DNA of 6,409 bases, from positions 1-6,409 of the forward strand of contig JASMKJ010000513.1 in assembly GCA_030749275.1 (NCBI GenBank), read 5' to 3'. The DNA is from Acidimicrobiales bacterium. GTDB taxonomy: Bacteria > Actinomycetota > Acidimicrobiia > Acidimicrobiales > Poriferisodalaceae. Numbering within the stretch: position 1 is the stretch's first letter; each line of letters starts with the position of its first letter. The translations under genes were made by a program, and so were the position numbers. Positions 1 through 5,064 of the stretch are shown here, piece by piece. The notes beneath the pieces are model-generated. The model worked only from the letters and a program-made list of their open reading frames with translations. It was not told the origin of the DNA and searched no databases.

Positions 1-659
1 GACTCCCAAATGGCCCGGATCGCGCACGGGCGTTGATGCACGGAATCTTCGTCGGTGAAATCCAAGCTTTAGAAGGAGCCGGTCGTACCTGTTGGGACTT
101 TGAGGTTGGTGAAGACGTTCCTCTCGAGTTGAAACTTGATATGGCCCGTCAATGTTGGGACGAAGCGCGGCACTGCGAGATTTCTGTAGCGCTAGCGGAG
201 CACATGGGAACCGAACTCGGCGAATACGCCGAGAACGGACTTCTATATGAAGCTGCATGCAACCCTGACCCCGTTTTGCGTCTCACCGGGGTGAATCGAG
301 CCCTTGAAGGTCTTGCCATAGATGTGTTCAACACGATGAAAGAATTCGGCAACCTGGCCGGAGACCCTGTACTGGAGTTCTGCGAAGATTGGATGCTGGC
401 TGACGAAGTTACTCACGTAAAGATGGGTTCCGATTGGCTGCGGCGCCTTACAGAAAACGACAAAGAACGCCTGGAAAAAGCCCTTGAATTTCAAAAAGTG
501 GTTGACCGACTGTTTTCTTTTAATGGGTTCAGAGGCGAGGATGCGGACAGCCCGATTCAGCTAACACGGCGTTTTCGCGAGCTAGCGGGCTTTAGCGACG
601 AAGAAATTGACGAGATCGCAGACATGTCGCGAGAAGCTAAAGCCGAGGCATCTCGCTAA
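1..659 (+). CDS. Ferritin-like di-iron protein (DUF455/MiaE-like fold), 5'-truncated by window edge
   Basis: The reading frame is open back to the left edge, with no stop before position 3, so the true start lies outside the window; the in-window TTG at 33 is probably internal. Counting from that TTG as residue 1, the protein has the four-helix di-iron ligand pattern: Glu9/Glu14 in the first helix, an ExxH motif at Glu44-His47 (EARH), Glu92 in the third helix (RALEGL) and a second ExxH at Glu125-His128 (EVTH). Ferritin-like proteins bind two Fe or Mn ions with this set, and the closest resemblance I recognise is the DUF455/ferritin-like group of soluble proteins. The substrate is unknown, whether oxidase, hydroxylase or metal binding. 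There is no signal peptide in the visible part. Its TAA (657-659) overlaps the ATG of the next gene by one base, so the two are probably translationally coupled. The fold is well supported; the specific reaction is not. Confidence 0.8.
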   Translation, partial: LPNGPDRARALMHGIFVGEIQALEGAGRTCWDFEVGEDVPLELKLDMARQCWDEARHCEISVALAEHMGTELGEYAENGLLYEAACNPDPVLRLTGVNRALEGLAIDVFNTMKEFGNLAGDPVLEFCEDWMLADEVTHVKMGSDWLRRLTENDKERLEKALEFQKVVDRLFSFNGFRGEDADSPIQLTRRFRELAGFSDEEIDEIADMSREAKAEASR

Positions 660-1201
660 TGACACAGGTCTCGGTAACGCCCGAGTCCTTTGAGATGGTC
701 TTCTACGACGCAGCAGTCATAGGTGAAGTCGTGGCAGAAGTCGCCGAACGACTTGGGGTGGAAGAAGGCATCACCCTCGAAATCGACGAACAATCACCGT
801 TAGGTCGAAGCAAGATAGTGAGTCACGACCCGATTGAATTGTGGGTTGACGGTGGGGCCTTTGAGAATACTCAACGCCCACGCCAATTTGGTAAGGCCAG
901 AACCCGTGACACCATCGGACGGCTCCTCATGCGAATCTTGGATCGCCGCTCGGGTCGGTTTGATGATGCTCCTGCGGACGATGAGTTGGAGCTCAGCCAA
1001 TTCGCTGCGTGGGACGTTCACTGTGTTGGTCGATTAGAGCGCCTTGGAATTGGCGGCCAACAAAAACGTCGCCAGTATCAATTCCGAAACCGGCACGGCT
1101 TTACCGACGTCGCCGATGCAGCGTTTGACCAACTATGGGACTCAAGCGAACTGAGTTGGGCTGAAATCGAACGCATCTCCGAAGGATGCCGGCCCTCTTA
1201 A
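659..1201 (+). CDS. Conserved-looking hypothetical protein coupled to the ferritin-like gene
   Basis: I do not recognise this 180-residue protein. It starts at an ATG overlapping the upstream stop (TAATG), with a GAGG ten bases before the start, which fixes the start well. It appears soluble and cytoplasmic, with no signal peptide or membrane helix. The N-terminal 45 residues look like an alpha/beta unit ending in an acidic strand (ITLEIDEQ). The central part has a Gly/aromatic-rich stretch (ELWVDGGAFEN, 60-70), then a likely helix with Arg/Asp pairs (GRLLMRILDRR, 87-97). The C-terminal part is rich in Arg, His and aromatics (RRQYQFRNRHGFTD, 137-150) and ends in a tryptophan-containing amphipathic segment (158-175). 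There is no HExxH, P-loop or Rossmann motif. The tight coupling to a di-iron protein suggests a shared role, perhaps as partner or modifier, but that is inference from position only. Confidence 0.8.
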   Translation: MTQVSVTPESFEMVFYDAAVIGEVVAEVAERLGVEEGITLEIDEQSPLGRSKIVSHDPIELWVDGGAFENTQRPRQFGKARTRDTIGRLLMRILDRRSGRFDDAPADDELELSQFAAWDVHCVGRLERLGIGGQQKRRQYQFRNRHGFTDVADAAFDQLWDSSELSWAEIERISEGCRPS

Positions 1202-1217
1202 ACCTGACCGGAAGGGC

Positions 1218-2162
1218 TCAGCTGAAAGCCACCTGGTTTTCGATCCACGGGTATGTTCTTGCTAACCCAGTGGCCAGATCGAACATCGGTTGAAAACCCA
1301 GCGATTCGATTCGATCATTAGAAAAGTTACGATTTTGGACTCCAACTGGCCCTTGCACCCAATGAGGCGAAACTTTTTTCCCAGCGGCCTCGCCGACAAG
1401 TTCCACTAGTTGTTTCACCGATACGTATTCCCTGGTGCCGATGTTCGTAGGATCGCTTAGCTCGCTATCCACTAGCCGCCGAACACCGTCAACTAAATCG
1501 TCAATGTAAATAAAGCTGCGAACAGCTGAACCATCGCCCCACACGTCAATACTCCCATCCTCAGATTCAGCCACTTTGCGACACAATGCTGCGGGGGCTT
1601 TTTCGCGGCCACCGGTCCACGTGCCCTCCGGCCCGTAGCAGTTCTGAAAACGCGCGATACGGGCTTGAAAACGACCCTCCCGGGCGTAGGAAGCCACTGC
1701 TCTCTCCGCGTAAAGTTTCTCCCAACCGTATTCATTGTCCGGCAAAGCCGGATAGGCGTCATCTTCTGTCAATTCTGCTTCGCCTAACTCCATGTCGCGG
1801 TATACACACACAGAACTCGCCAAGAAATATCGGTCAATGTCAGCTTGCGCGGCGGCTTCAACGACATTGACATTGATCAGCATGCTGTTGTGCATAATTT
1901 GAGTTTCCGCTGAGTGGATGAACCCCATACCGCCCATATCCGCAGCGAGTTGATACACCTCGTCGAAACCGCCATCAAGGGCAGCAACAGCGGCACCAGG
2001 ATCTCGAAGGTCCGCGATCAAAAACTCGTCAGCGGGACTAGCGTGCCACTCCGGATGTTTGATGTCGGCGCCTCTGACCCAGTAACCGTCGTTGACTAAG
2101 CGTTTCACTAAGTGACTTCCGATGAAGCCGCCTGCACCACAAACCAAAGCTCGCTTCGTCAC
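1218..2162 (-). CDS. GDP-mannose 3,5-epimerase-like NAD-dependent sugar-nucleotide epimerase (extended SDR)
   Basis: This 314-residue extended short-chain dehydrogenase has the NAD-binding GAGGFIGSH motif at 9-17 and the SDR YxxxK pair at Tyr145/Lys149. It carries blocks typical of GDP-mannose 3,5-epimerase (GME), best known from plant ascorbate synthesis: LAADMGGMGFI (72-82), a Ser-Ser-x-Cys motif with Cys119 in the position of the GME catalytic cysteine, YGWEKL (145-150), RFQNCYGPEGTW (171-182), GGREKAPAA (184-192, Lys188 matching the catalytic lysine), and GPVGVQNRNFSND (271-283). In GME, oxidation at C4 allows epimerisation at C3 and C5, giving GDP-L-galactose or GDP-L-gulose. The first Arg of the plant GVRGRN motif is Gln276 here; Arg278 is retained. 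The GTG start at 2162 has an AAAGG six bases upstream that overlaps the stop of the preceding ABM gene, so the two form an operon. In bacteria the product probably feeds cell-surface glycans or a secondary metabolite. Family assignment is strong; exact substrate is inferred. Confidence 0.88.
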   Translation of the reverse strand: MTKRALVCGAGGFIGSHLVKRLVNDGYWVRGADIKHPEWHASPADEFLIADLRDPGAAVAALDGGFDEVYQLAADMGGMGFIHSAETQIMHNSMLINVNVVEAAAQADIDRYFLASSVCVYRDMELGEAELTEDDAYPALPDNEYGWEKLYAERAVASYAREGRFQARIARFQNCYGPEGTWTGGREKAPAALCRKVAESEDGSIDVWGDGSAVRSFIYIDDLVDGVRRLVDSELSDPTNIGTREYVSVKQLVELVGEAAGKKVSPHWVQGPVGVQNRNFSNDRIESLGFQPMFDLATGLARTYPWIENQVAFS

Positions 2163-2171
2163 GCCGGCCTT

Positions 2172-2507
2172 TCAGTTCAGGTCGTGGGCACTGAGCCCTT
2201 GCAGTAAATCAACATCGGGGCGGTCGGCGAGGATCCCTGAACACGATTCCGCCATTTCGACCATAACAGGAGAGTCGAAATGCTCTCTGGCAGCCTGTTC
2301 AGATTCCCACTTCTCAATGATGACGAAACGGTTGGGATTGGTAAAAGAAGCGCAGAGATCGGCATTGCGGCAGGCGACTTCTTTGCGTGTCATGACGACG
2401 TATTTAGAGAGCACGGGGAGCAAATGTTCTGGGTCGTTAGCTTCAAAGGTCAGTTGAAGGAGAGCAATTTCAAGGTCATCGTCAGGTGTTGAAATCGGTT
2501 CTGTCAT
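2172..2507 (-). CDS. Antibiotic biosynthesis monooxygenase (ABM) fold protein
   Basis: The 111-residue product matches the small ferredoxin-like alpha+beta ABM fold. It has a first strand (EIALLQLTFEA, 13-23), a helix following PEHLLPVLSKY, a Cys-rich middle strand (VACRNADLCASF, 44-55), and the characteristic RFVIIEKWESEQAAREHFDSP (60-80). That last segment corresponds to the family's conserved E-x-W followed by H-F-x-S, where the histidine sits near the active site. ABM proteins act without cofactor on quinones or polyketides, or as haem-degrading or dimeric accessory proteins; which applies here cannot be read from sequence. The ATG at 2507 has only a weak ribosome binding site (GCGAGCAGA). 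The stop lies nine bases before the epimerase start, so it is the first gene of a two-gene unit transcribed from the 2508-2679 region. There is no signal peptide. Confidence 0.82.
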   Translation of the reverse strand: MTEPISTPDDDLEIALLQLTFEANDPEHLLPVLSKYVVMTRKEVACRNADLCASFTNPNRFVIIEKWESEQAAREHFDSPVMVEMAESCSGILADRPDVDLLQGLSAHDLN

Positions 2508-2528
2508 TTTCTGCTCGCAATGCGTGTC

Positions 2529-2559
2529 GGAAATCGCGTTTCCAGCCGGTAGTTTCCAG
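2529..2559. repeat. GGAAA/TTTCC inverted repeat plus GTTTCCAG direct repeat in divergent intergenic region
   Basis: Within the 172-base gap between the divergent ABM and sigma factor genes, GGAAA (2529-2533) and TTTCC (2539-2543) form an inverted repeat with a five-base centre. The word GTTTCCAG occurs at 2538-2545 and again at 2552-2559, a 14-base period. Such closely spaced half-sites are typical of an operator controlling one or both divergent genes, but no known regulator motif is recognised. Chance occurrence is possible. Confidence 0.3.
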
Positions 2560-2660
2560 GCAAGCGATTAGGCTCGTAATCCAGAGTCGAAATAGGTCGT
2601 GTCTTTGACGAGACGAGCGTACCGGTGGAACGCACCACTTTGTGGTCGTCTCCTTCGGTA

Positions 2661-2682
2661 AGGGGAAAGAGGTCGGAAGGTG
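2661..2682 (+). promoter_or_regulatory. Ribosome binding site fixing the sigma factor GTG start
   Basis: A purine-rich tract containing AAAGAGG (2666-2672) stands seven bases before the GTG at 2680, the best-placed Shine-Dalgarno in this region. Just upstream, ACCAC and GTGGT (2634-2638 and 2642-2646) can form a small hairpin in the leader. Confidence 0.6.
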
Positions 2683-3630
2683 GCCAAGAATCGGGTCGAA
2701 CGAGATGAAGAAGACCTAGTTCGTCTTTACCTCACCGATATCGGACAGTATCCGCTTCTCACAAAAGATGATGAGGTTCGCCTAGCGCAAGAGATCGAAG
2801 CCGGCACCGAAGCTCGAGCTGTACTAGAGGCTGATCAGATGCCAGATGGTTCAGTCATCACTCCCGCCAAAAAGCGTGAACTTCGACGAGCTGACCGAAA
2901 AGGCGAAAGAGCGGAACGTACCTTTGTTCAGTCCAACTTGCGTCTTGTGGTGTCGATAGCAAAGAAATATCAGGCATCAGGACTGCCCCTTCTTGACCTG
3001 ATTCAAGAGGGCAACTTGGGGCTCATGCACGCTGTTGAAAAGTTTGACTGGCGAAAAGGCTTCAAGTTCTCCACTTATGCGACATGGTGGATCCGACAAG
3101 CAATTACTCGCGGTATCGCGAACACGGGCCGCACCATCAGACTTCCCGTCCATGCTGGAGACACGCTTGCGCGCCTCCAAAAAGCTCGTTCTCGGCTCGA
3201 GCTAAAATTTGGGCGTCCAGCGACTCTGGCGGAACTTTCTGTGGAAGTCGACATGCCAGAAGACAAAGTTTCCGAAGCTCTCCGCTTCGCCGCAGAGCCC
3301 CTGTCCTTGTCTGAGCCCCTGCGTGAAGACGGCGACGCTGAACTTGGTGACGTTGTTGAAGACCGAAACGCCGAAGATCCAGAAGAAGCGGCTGCGGTTG
3401 CTCGCCTGCCCGACGAAATTACCAAGCTACTCGGGCCCCTTGACGAACGCGAACGAGAAATTCTGAAACTGAGATTTGGCCTTGACCGCGGTGAACCGCG
3501 CACGCTTGAAGAAGTGGGAGAGCACTTCAATCTCACCCGTGAAAGAATTCGACAAATCGAAGCGCGCGCCATGTCGAAGTTACGGCACCCAAGCAGCGAT
3601 ACCGGTGCCCGGGACTTGCTTGGGGTCTGA
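2680..3630 (+). CDS. RNA polymerase sigma-70 family factor (group 1/2, RpoD/HrdB/SigB-like)
   Basis: This 316-residue sigma factor directs RNA polymerase to promoters. Region 1.2 is at about 11-43 (DLVRLYLTDIGQYPLLT). A charged non-conserved linker (44-80) follows. Region 2 spans about 85-147, with core-binding NLRLVVSIAKKY and LLDLIQEGNLGL, and the -10 recognition/melting segment KGFKFSTYATWWIRQAITR. Region 3 follows from RTIRLPVH (151-158). Region 4 covers about 245-303, with the -35-binding helix-turn-helix TLEEVGEHFNLTRERIRQIE. It lacks the long acidic region 1.1 of many principal sigmas, so it could be the principal sigma of a streamlined genome or a group 2 paralogue. The -10 and -35 recognition residues look canonical. 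The GTG start at 2680 is supported by AAAGAGG (2666-2672), seven bases upstream. It has no co-directional close neighbour, so it is probably monocistronic. Confidence 0.93.
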   Translation: MAKNRVERDEEDLVRLYLTDIGQYPLLTKDDEVRLAQEIEAGTEARAVLEADQMPDGSVITPAKKRELRRADRKGERAERTFVQSNLRLVVSIAKKYQASGLPLLDLIQEGNLGLMHAVEKFDWRKGFKFSTYATWWIRQAITRGIANTGRTIRLPVHAGDTLARLQKARSRLELKFGRPATLAELSVEVDMPEDKVSEALRFAAEPLSLSEPLREDGDAELGDVVEDRNAEDPEEAAAVARLPDEITKLLGPLDEREREILKLRFGLDRGEPRTLEEVGEHFNLTRERIRQIEARAMSKLRHPSSDTGARDLLGV

Positions 3631-3670
3631 GACTCCTATTCAGAGAGCCTTCCCTGTTGCACCAGAGAAA

Positions 3671-3745
3671 TCAGTTCTCGGAAAGTTTTCGAGCGGCAAT
3701 AGCCACCAAGGCTCCGACGACGATGGCCAGCAGAAGCTTTTTCAC
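3671..3745 (-). CDS. 24-residue single-transmembrane peptide downstream of selC
   Basis: On the minus strand a GTG at 3745, preceded by GAAAGGAA five to six bases upstream, opens a 24-codon frame ending in TGA. It encodes a peptide that begins MKKLLLAIVVGALVAI and ends ARKLSEN. Two lysines lead directly into a hydrophobic helix of about 15 residues, then an Arg-Lys pair and a short polar tail. It is a typical tiny membrane peptide with its N-terminus probably cytoplasmic, or a very short signal anchor. It resembles in style the small actinobacterial DLW-39-type proteins, which also begin MKKLL with one helix, but the DLW-containing tail is absent even if the TGA is read through. It lies 56 bases downstream of selC on the same strand and could share its transcript. 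No function is known. The good ribosome binding site and coherent hydrophobic profile argue for a real gene. Confidence 0.55.
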   Translation of the reverse strand: MKKLLLAIVVGALVAIAARKLSEN

Positions 3746-3801
3746 GTTGGTTCCTTTCGGTCAGATTGTTTTTGATCTTGGGGTATTGAAGTGGACAGAC
3801 T

Positions 3802-3897
3802 TGGCGGAGGTGGACGGGAATCGAACCCGCCGGACGGGGATCGCCCGTCCCGCCCGCTTTGAAGGCGGGGGAGCCCACCAGGCGCTCGAACACCTCC
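3802..3897 (-). tRNA. selC: Selenocysteine tRNA, tRNA-Sec(TCA)
   Basis: Read on the minus strand, this 96-nt gene folds as a tRNA with a seven-base anticodon loop CTTCAAA (3864-3858), identical to that of E. coli selC. The anticodon is TCA (3862-3860), which decodes UGA. The anticodon stem CCCGC/GCGGG has five perfect pairs. The long variable arm GGACGGG/CCCGTCC has seven pairs and a five-base loop. The T loop is TTCGATT. The acceptor has seven perfect pairs (GGAGGTG/CACCTCC), discriminator G and an encoded CCA (3804-3802). The D arm is GAGC/GCTC with an inner C-G pair after a G-G mismatch. An eighth acceptor pair would be T-C, but the T stem can extend to six pairs, so the stacked helix still totals 13. 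It charges first with serine, then converts to selenocysteine via SelA, and is delivered by SelB. None of selA, selB or selD is in the window. Confidence 0.93.
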
Positions 3898-4116
3898 AGG
3901 GTTAGTCTGCCCCGCGCGCGGGCACATTGAAAAGCAGAAAGTTGTAATTACTGGAATTCCCATCGTTACGGGTGAAATTCTGCTTTCCGATTAATTGCAT
4001 AAGAGAGCAGAAAGTCTGAATTTTTCTTGATTATCTGCCTAAACAGGTGTTCAATAACACGCGTGTAATTACGACGATGTCTTATTGACGAGTCGAACCG
4101 ATCAGGGCGGATACGA
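3898..4116. promoter_or_regulatory. Divergent, repeat-rich regulatory region between selC and whiB
   Basis: This 219-base, largely AT-rich gap must hold promoters for selC (minus) and whiB (plus). The 9-mer AGCAGAAAG occurs at 3933-3941 and 4006-4014. AAAGCAGAA at 3931-3939 recurs inverted as TTCTGCTTT at 3978-3986. TGTAATTAC, containing the palindrome GTAATTAC, occurs at 3943-3951 and 4064-4072. A GC-rich hairpin TGCCC/GGGCA (3908-3924) sits about ten bases upstream of the selC 5' end. I could not place -35/-10 boxes with confidence; TTGATT (4027-4032) with TCAATA (4051-4056) is a weak candidate for the whiB direction. The repeats suggest more than one regulator binding site, but identity is unknown. 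Confidence 0.45.
4047..4066. repeat. Compound palindrome upstream of whiB
   Basis: GTGTT (4047-4051), a CAAT spacer and AACAC (4056-4060) form one inverted repeat. ACACGCGTGT (4057-4066) is a perfect ten-base palindrome sharing the AACAC arm. The two are mutually exclusive as hairpins and lie 51-70 bases before the whiB start, a usual place for an operator or for a structured leader. No known regulator is matched. Confidence 0.4.
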
Positions 4117-4404
4117 ATGGCATTTGTAGATGACGGCGGTGGACAAACTGAAGAAAGCAGTTGGTGGGATTATGCCAACTGCTTAGGTGTTGACCCAGAT
4201 CTCTTCTTTCCCGAGAGAGGTGCGAGCACCAAAGAAGCTAAAGAAGTCTGCCGGGGGTGTGTTGTTCGTGAAGACTGTTTGGAATACGCGTTGAGTCACG
4301 GTGAGAAGTTCGGCATCTGGGGTGGAATGAGCGAACGAGAGCGTCGTCGGTTACGCCGACAACGAGCCCTTGCTCGTCGGGCAGCTGCGGAACGGGCGAG
4401 CTAG
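4117..4404 (+). CDS. WhiB-family iron-sulfur transcriptional regulator (WhiB2/WhmD-like)
   Basis: The 95-residue protein has the four cysteines of the Wbl family, Cys22, Cys45, Cys48 and Cys54 (C-x22-C-x2-C-x5-C), which hold a [4Fe-4S] cluster. It has the turn motif GIWGGMSE (66-73) and an Arg-rich C-terminal tail (74-93) for DNA contact. The stretch from STKEAKEVC to EYALSHGEKFGIWGG resembles WhiB2/WhmD, which with sigma A region 4 controls septation and cell division in mycobacteria and streptomycetes. WhiB proteins act by binding region 4 of the principal sigma, so the sigma gene in this window is a plausible partner, though that is inference. The ATG at 4117 is supported by AGGGCGG (4104-4110), six bases upstream. 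tatA follows on the same strand after 55 bases. Confidence 0.92.
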   Translation: MAFVDDGGGQTEESSWWDYANCLGVDPDLFFPERGASTKEAKEVCRGCVVREDCLEYALSHGEKFGIWGGMSERERRRLRRQRALARRAAAERAS

Positions 4405-4459
4405 GCAACCAACGCTTGGCTTTCAATGGTGATCTCAGTGCGCTGGTAGTCTCGGTCTT

Positions 4460-4627
4460 GTGAATCTTGGCGGCTCTGAACTCATCATCATCTTGATCAT
4501 TGTTCTCGTTTTGTTTGGTGGGGCCAAACTCCCCAAGCTCGCCCGCTCGCTCGGTCAGGCACAAAAAGAATTCAAAGACGGAATGAACGACGGTTCAGAT
4601 CCAACAGAAGGACCCTCTGCCGAGTAA
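4460..4627 (+). CDS. tatA: Sec-independent protein translocase subunit TatA (short form)
   Basis: A GTG at 4460 opens a 55-codon frame ending in TAA at 4625-4627; an in-frame TGA lies 33 bases upstream, so the start cannot move far. The protein begins MNLGGSELIIIL. A membrane helix spans about 6-19, with Glu7 near its N-terminal end. It is followed by the invariant Phe19-Gly20 hinge, then the KLPKLARSLG amphipathic helix (23-32) and an acidic tail ending in GPSAE. This arrangement defines TatA, which multimerises to form the membrane passage for folded twin-arginine proteins, together with TatC (not in this window). The KLPKLARSLG signature and the absence of a TatB-type FGPxKLPE motif favour TatA over TatB. 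At 55 residues it is at the short end for the family. No clear Shine-Dalgarno is seen. It lies 55 bases after whiB and may be co-transcribed. Confidence 0.88.
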   Translation: MNLGGSELIIILIIVLVLFGGAKLPKLARSLGQAQKEFKDGMNDGSDPTEGPSAE

Positions 4628-4644
4628 AGGCTTACGTGAAGCGG

Positions 4645-4917
4645 CTAGGAAATCTGAACTGAAGATTCTTGCATCAGCGATTGTCTGCGGGCTTTCAAGA
4701 TGCGCCGTCTTTGACGCTCTGATGCCCCGCCCCAGACACCATGCTCAACACGATTAACGAGAGCGTATTCGAGACACTGTGTTTGGGCTACGCATCCTTC
4801 GCATAGTTTCTTAGCTCGGTCGACGCCGACGCCATCGCTTGGGAAAAAAATCGATGGGTGCTGTTCGGCACAGTTACCTCGATTCATCCAACTTGTGTCG
4901 GTTGAAATGTGGCTCAT
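4645..4917 (-). CDS. Second WhiB-family iron-sulfur transcriptional regulator
   Basis: This 90-residue Wbl protein has Cys16, Cys39, Cys42 and Cys48, exactly the C-x22-C-x2-C-x5-C cluster spacing of the first copy. It also has FFPSDGVGVDRAKKLC (24-39), the GVWGGASE turn (60-67) and a basic tail (RQRRRILKARR, 68-78) suited to DNA binding. Only the four cysteines, FFP, CLEYAL and the WGG turn are shared closely with the WhiB at 4117, so it is a diverged paralogue of a different subclass rather than a recent duplicate. I cannot assign it to a named WhiB type. The ATG at 4917 has GGAG eight bases upstream. It converges on tatA with a 17-base gap and is divergent from the acidic hypothetical gene, so 4918-5064 must hold its promoter. 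Confidence 0.92.
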   Translation of the reverse strand: MSHISTDTSWMNRGNCAEQHPSIFFPSDGVGVDRAKKLCEGCVAQTQCLEYALVNRVEHGVWGGASERQRRRILKARRQSLMQESSVQIS

Positions 4918-5064
4918 GTCAGCACTCCGTTCGTCGGTGAGAGGTTCAATACTCGCTGCCTGTTACGACTATGACGACTGAGCGACGCAAAAGGTTCCAA
5001 ATATTTCTAGTTCTCACAAAACTTTTAATGTCCGAATGAAGAGCGTTTGGGATCAAGGTTCGTT
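4918..5064. promoter_or_regulatory. Divergent promoter region between the second whiB and the surE unit
   Basis: The 147-base gap separates two divergent starts and so should hold two promoters. The part 4991-5040 is AT-rich (AAATATTTCTAG, TTTTAATG), suitable for promoter melting, and the word AGGTTC recurs at about 4942, 4991 and 5057. I could not choose convincing -35/-10 pairs. Confidence 0.4.

Noticed and set aside
1192..1217. GCCCT/AGGGC inverted repeat between the convergent unknown gene and epimerase gene
   Set aside because: Only five pairs with a 16-base loop and no T-run on either strand; too weak to call a terminator.
3075..3572. Long open frame (165 codons) on the minus strand inside the sigma factor gene
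   Set aside because: Low-complexity Ser/Arg-rich translation opposite a clearly conserved sigma factor; a shadow of its codon bias.
3671..3745. Reading the TGA of the 24-codon gene as selenocysteine
   Set aside because: The sequence after the TGA gives no family-like extension and no convincing SECIS hairpin directly downstream was seen.
3636..3893. Minus-strand open frame spanning the tRNA and the small peptide region
   Set aside because: It begins inside the selC gene and translates tRNA stems; the tRNA fold and the separate ribosome-bound GTG frame explain the DNA better.
4409..4419. CCAA-CGC-TTGG hairpin just after whiB
   Set aside because: Short stem with no T-run; could be a weak attenuator before tatA but is not supportable.
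4628..4644. Possible terminator GCTT-ACGTG-AAGC between tatA and the second whiB
   Set aside because: Four-pair stem without a uridine tract; cannot be separated from chance.
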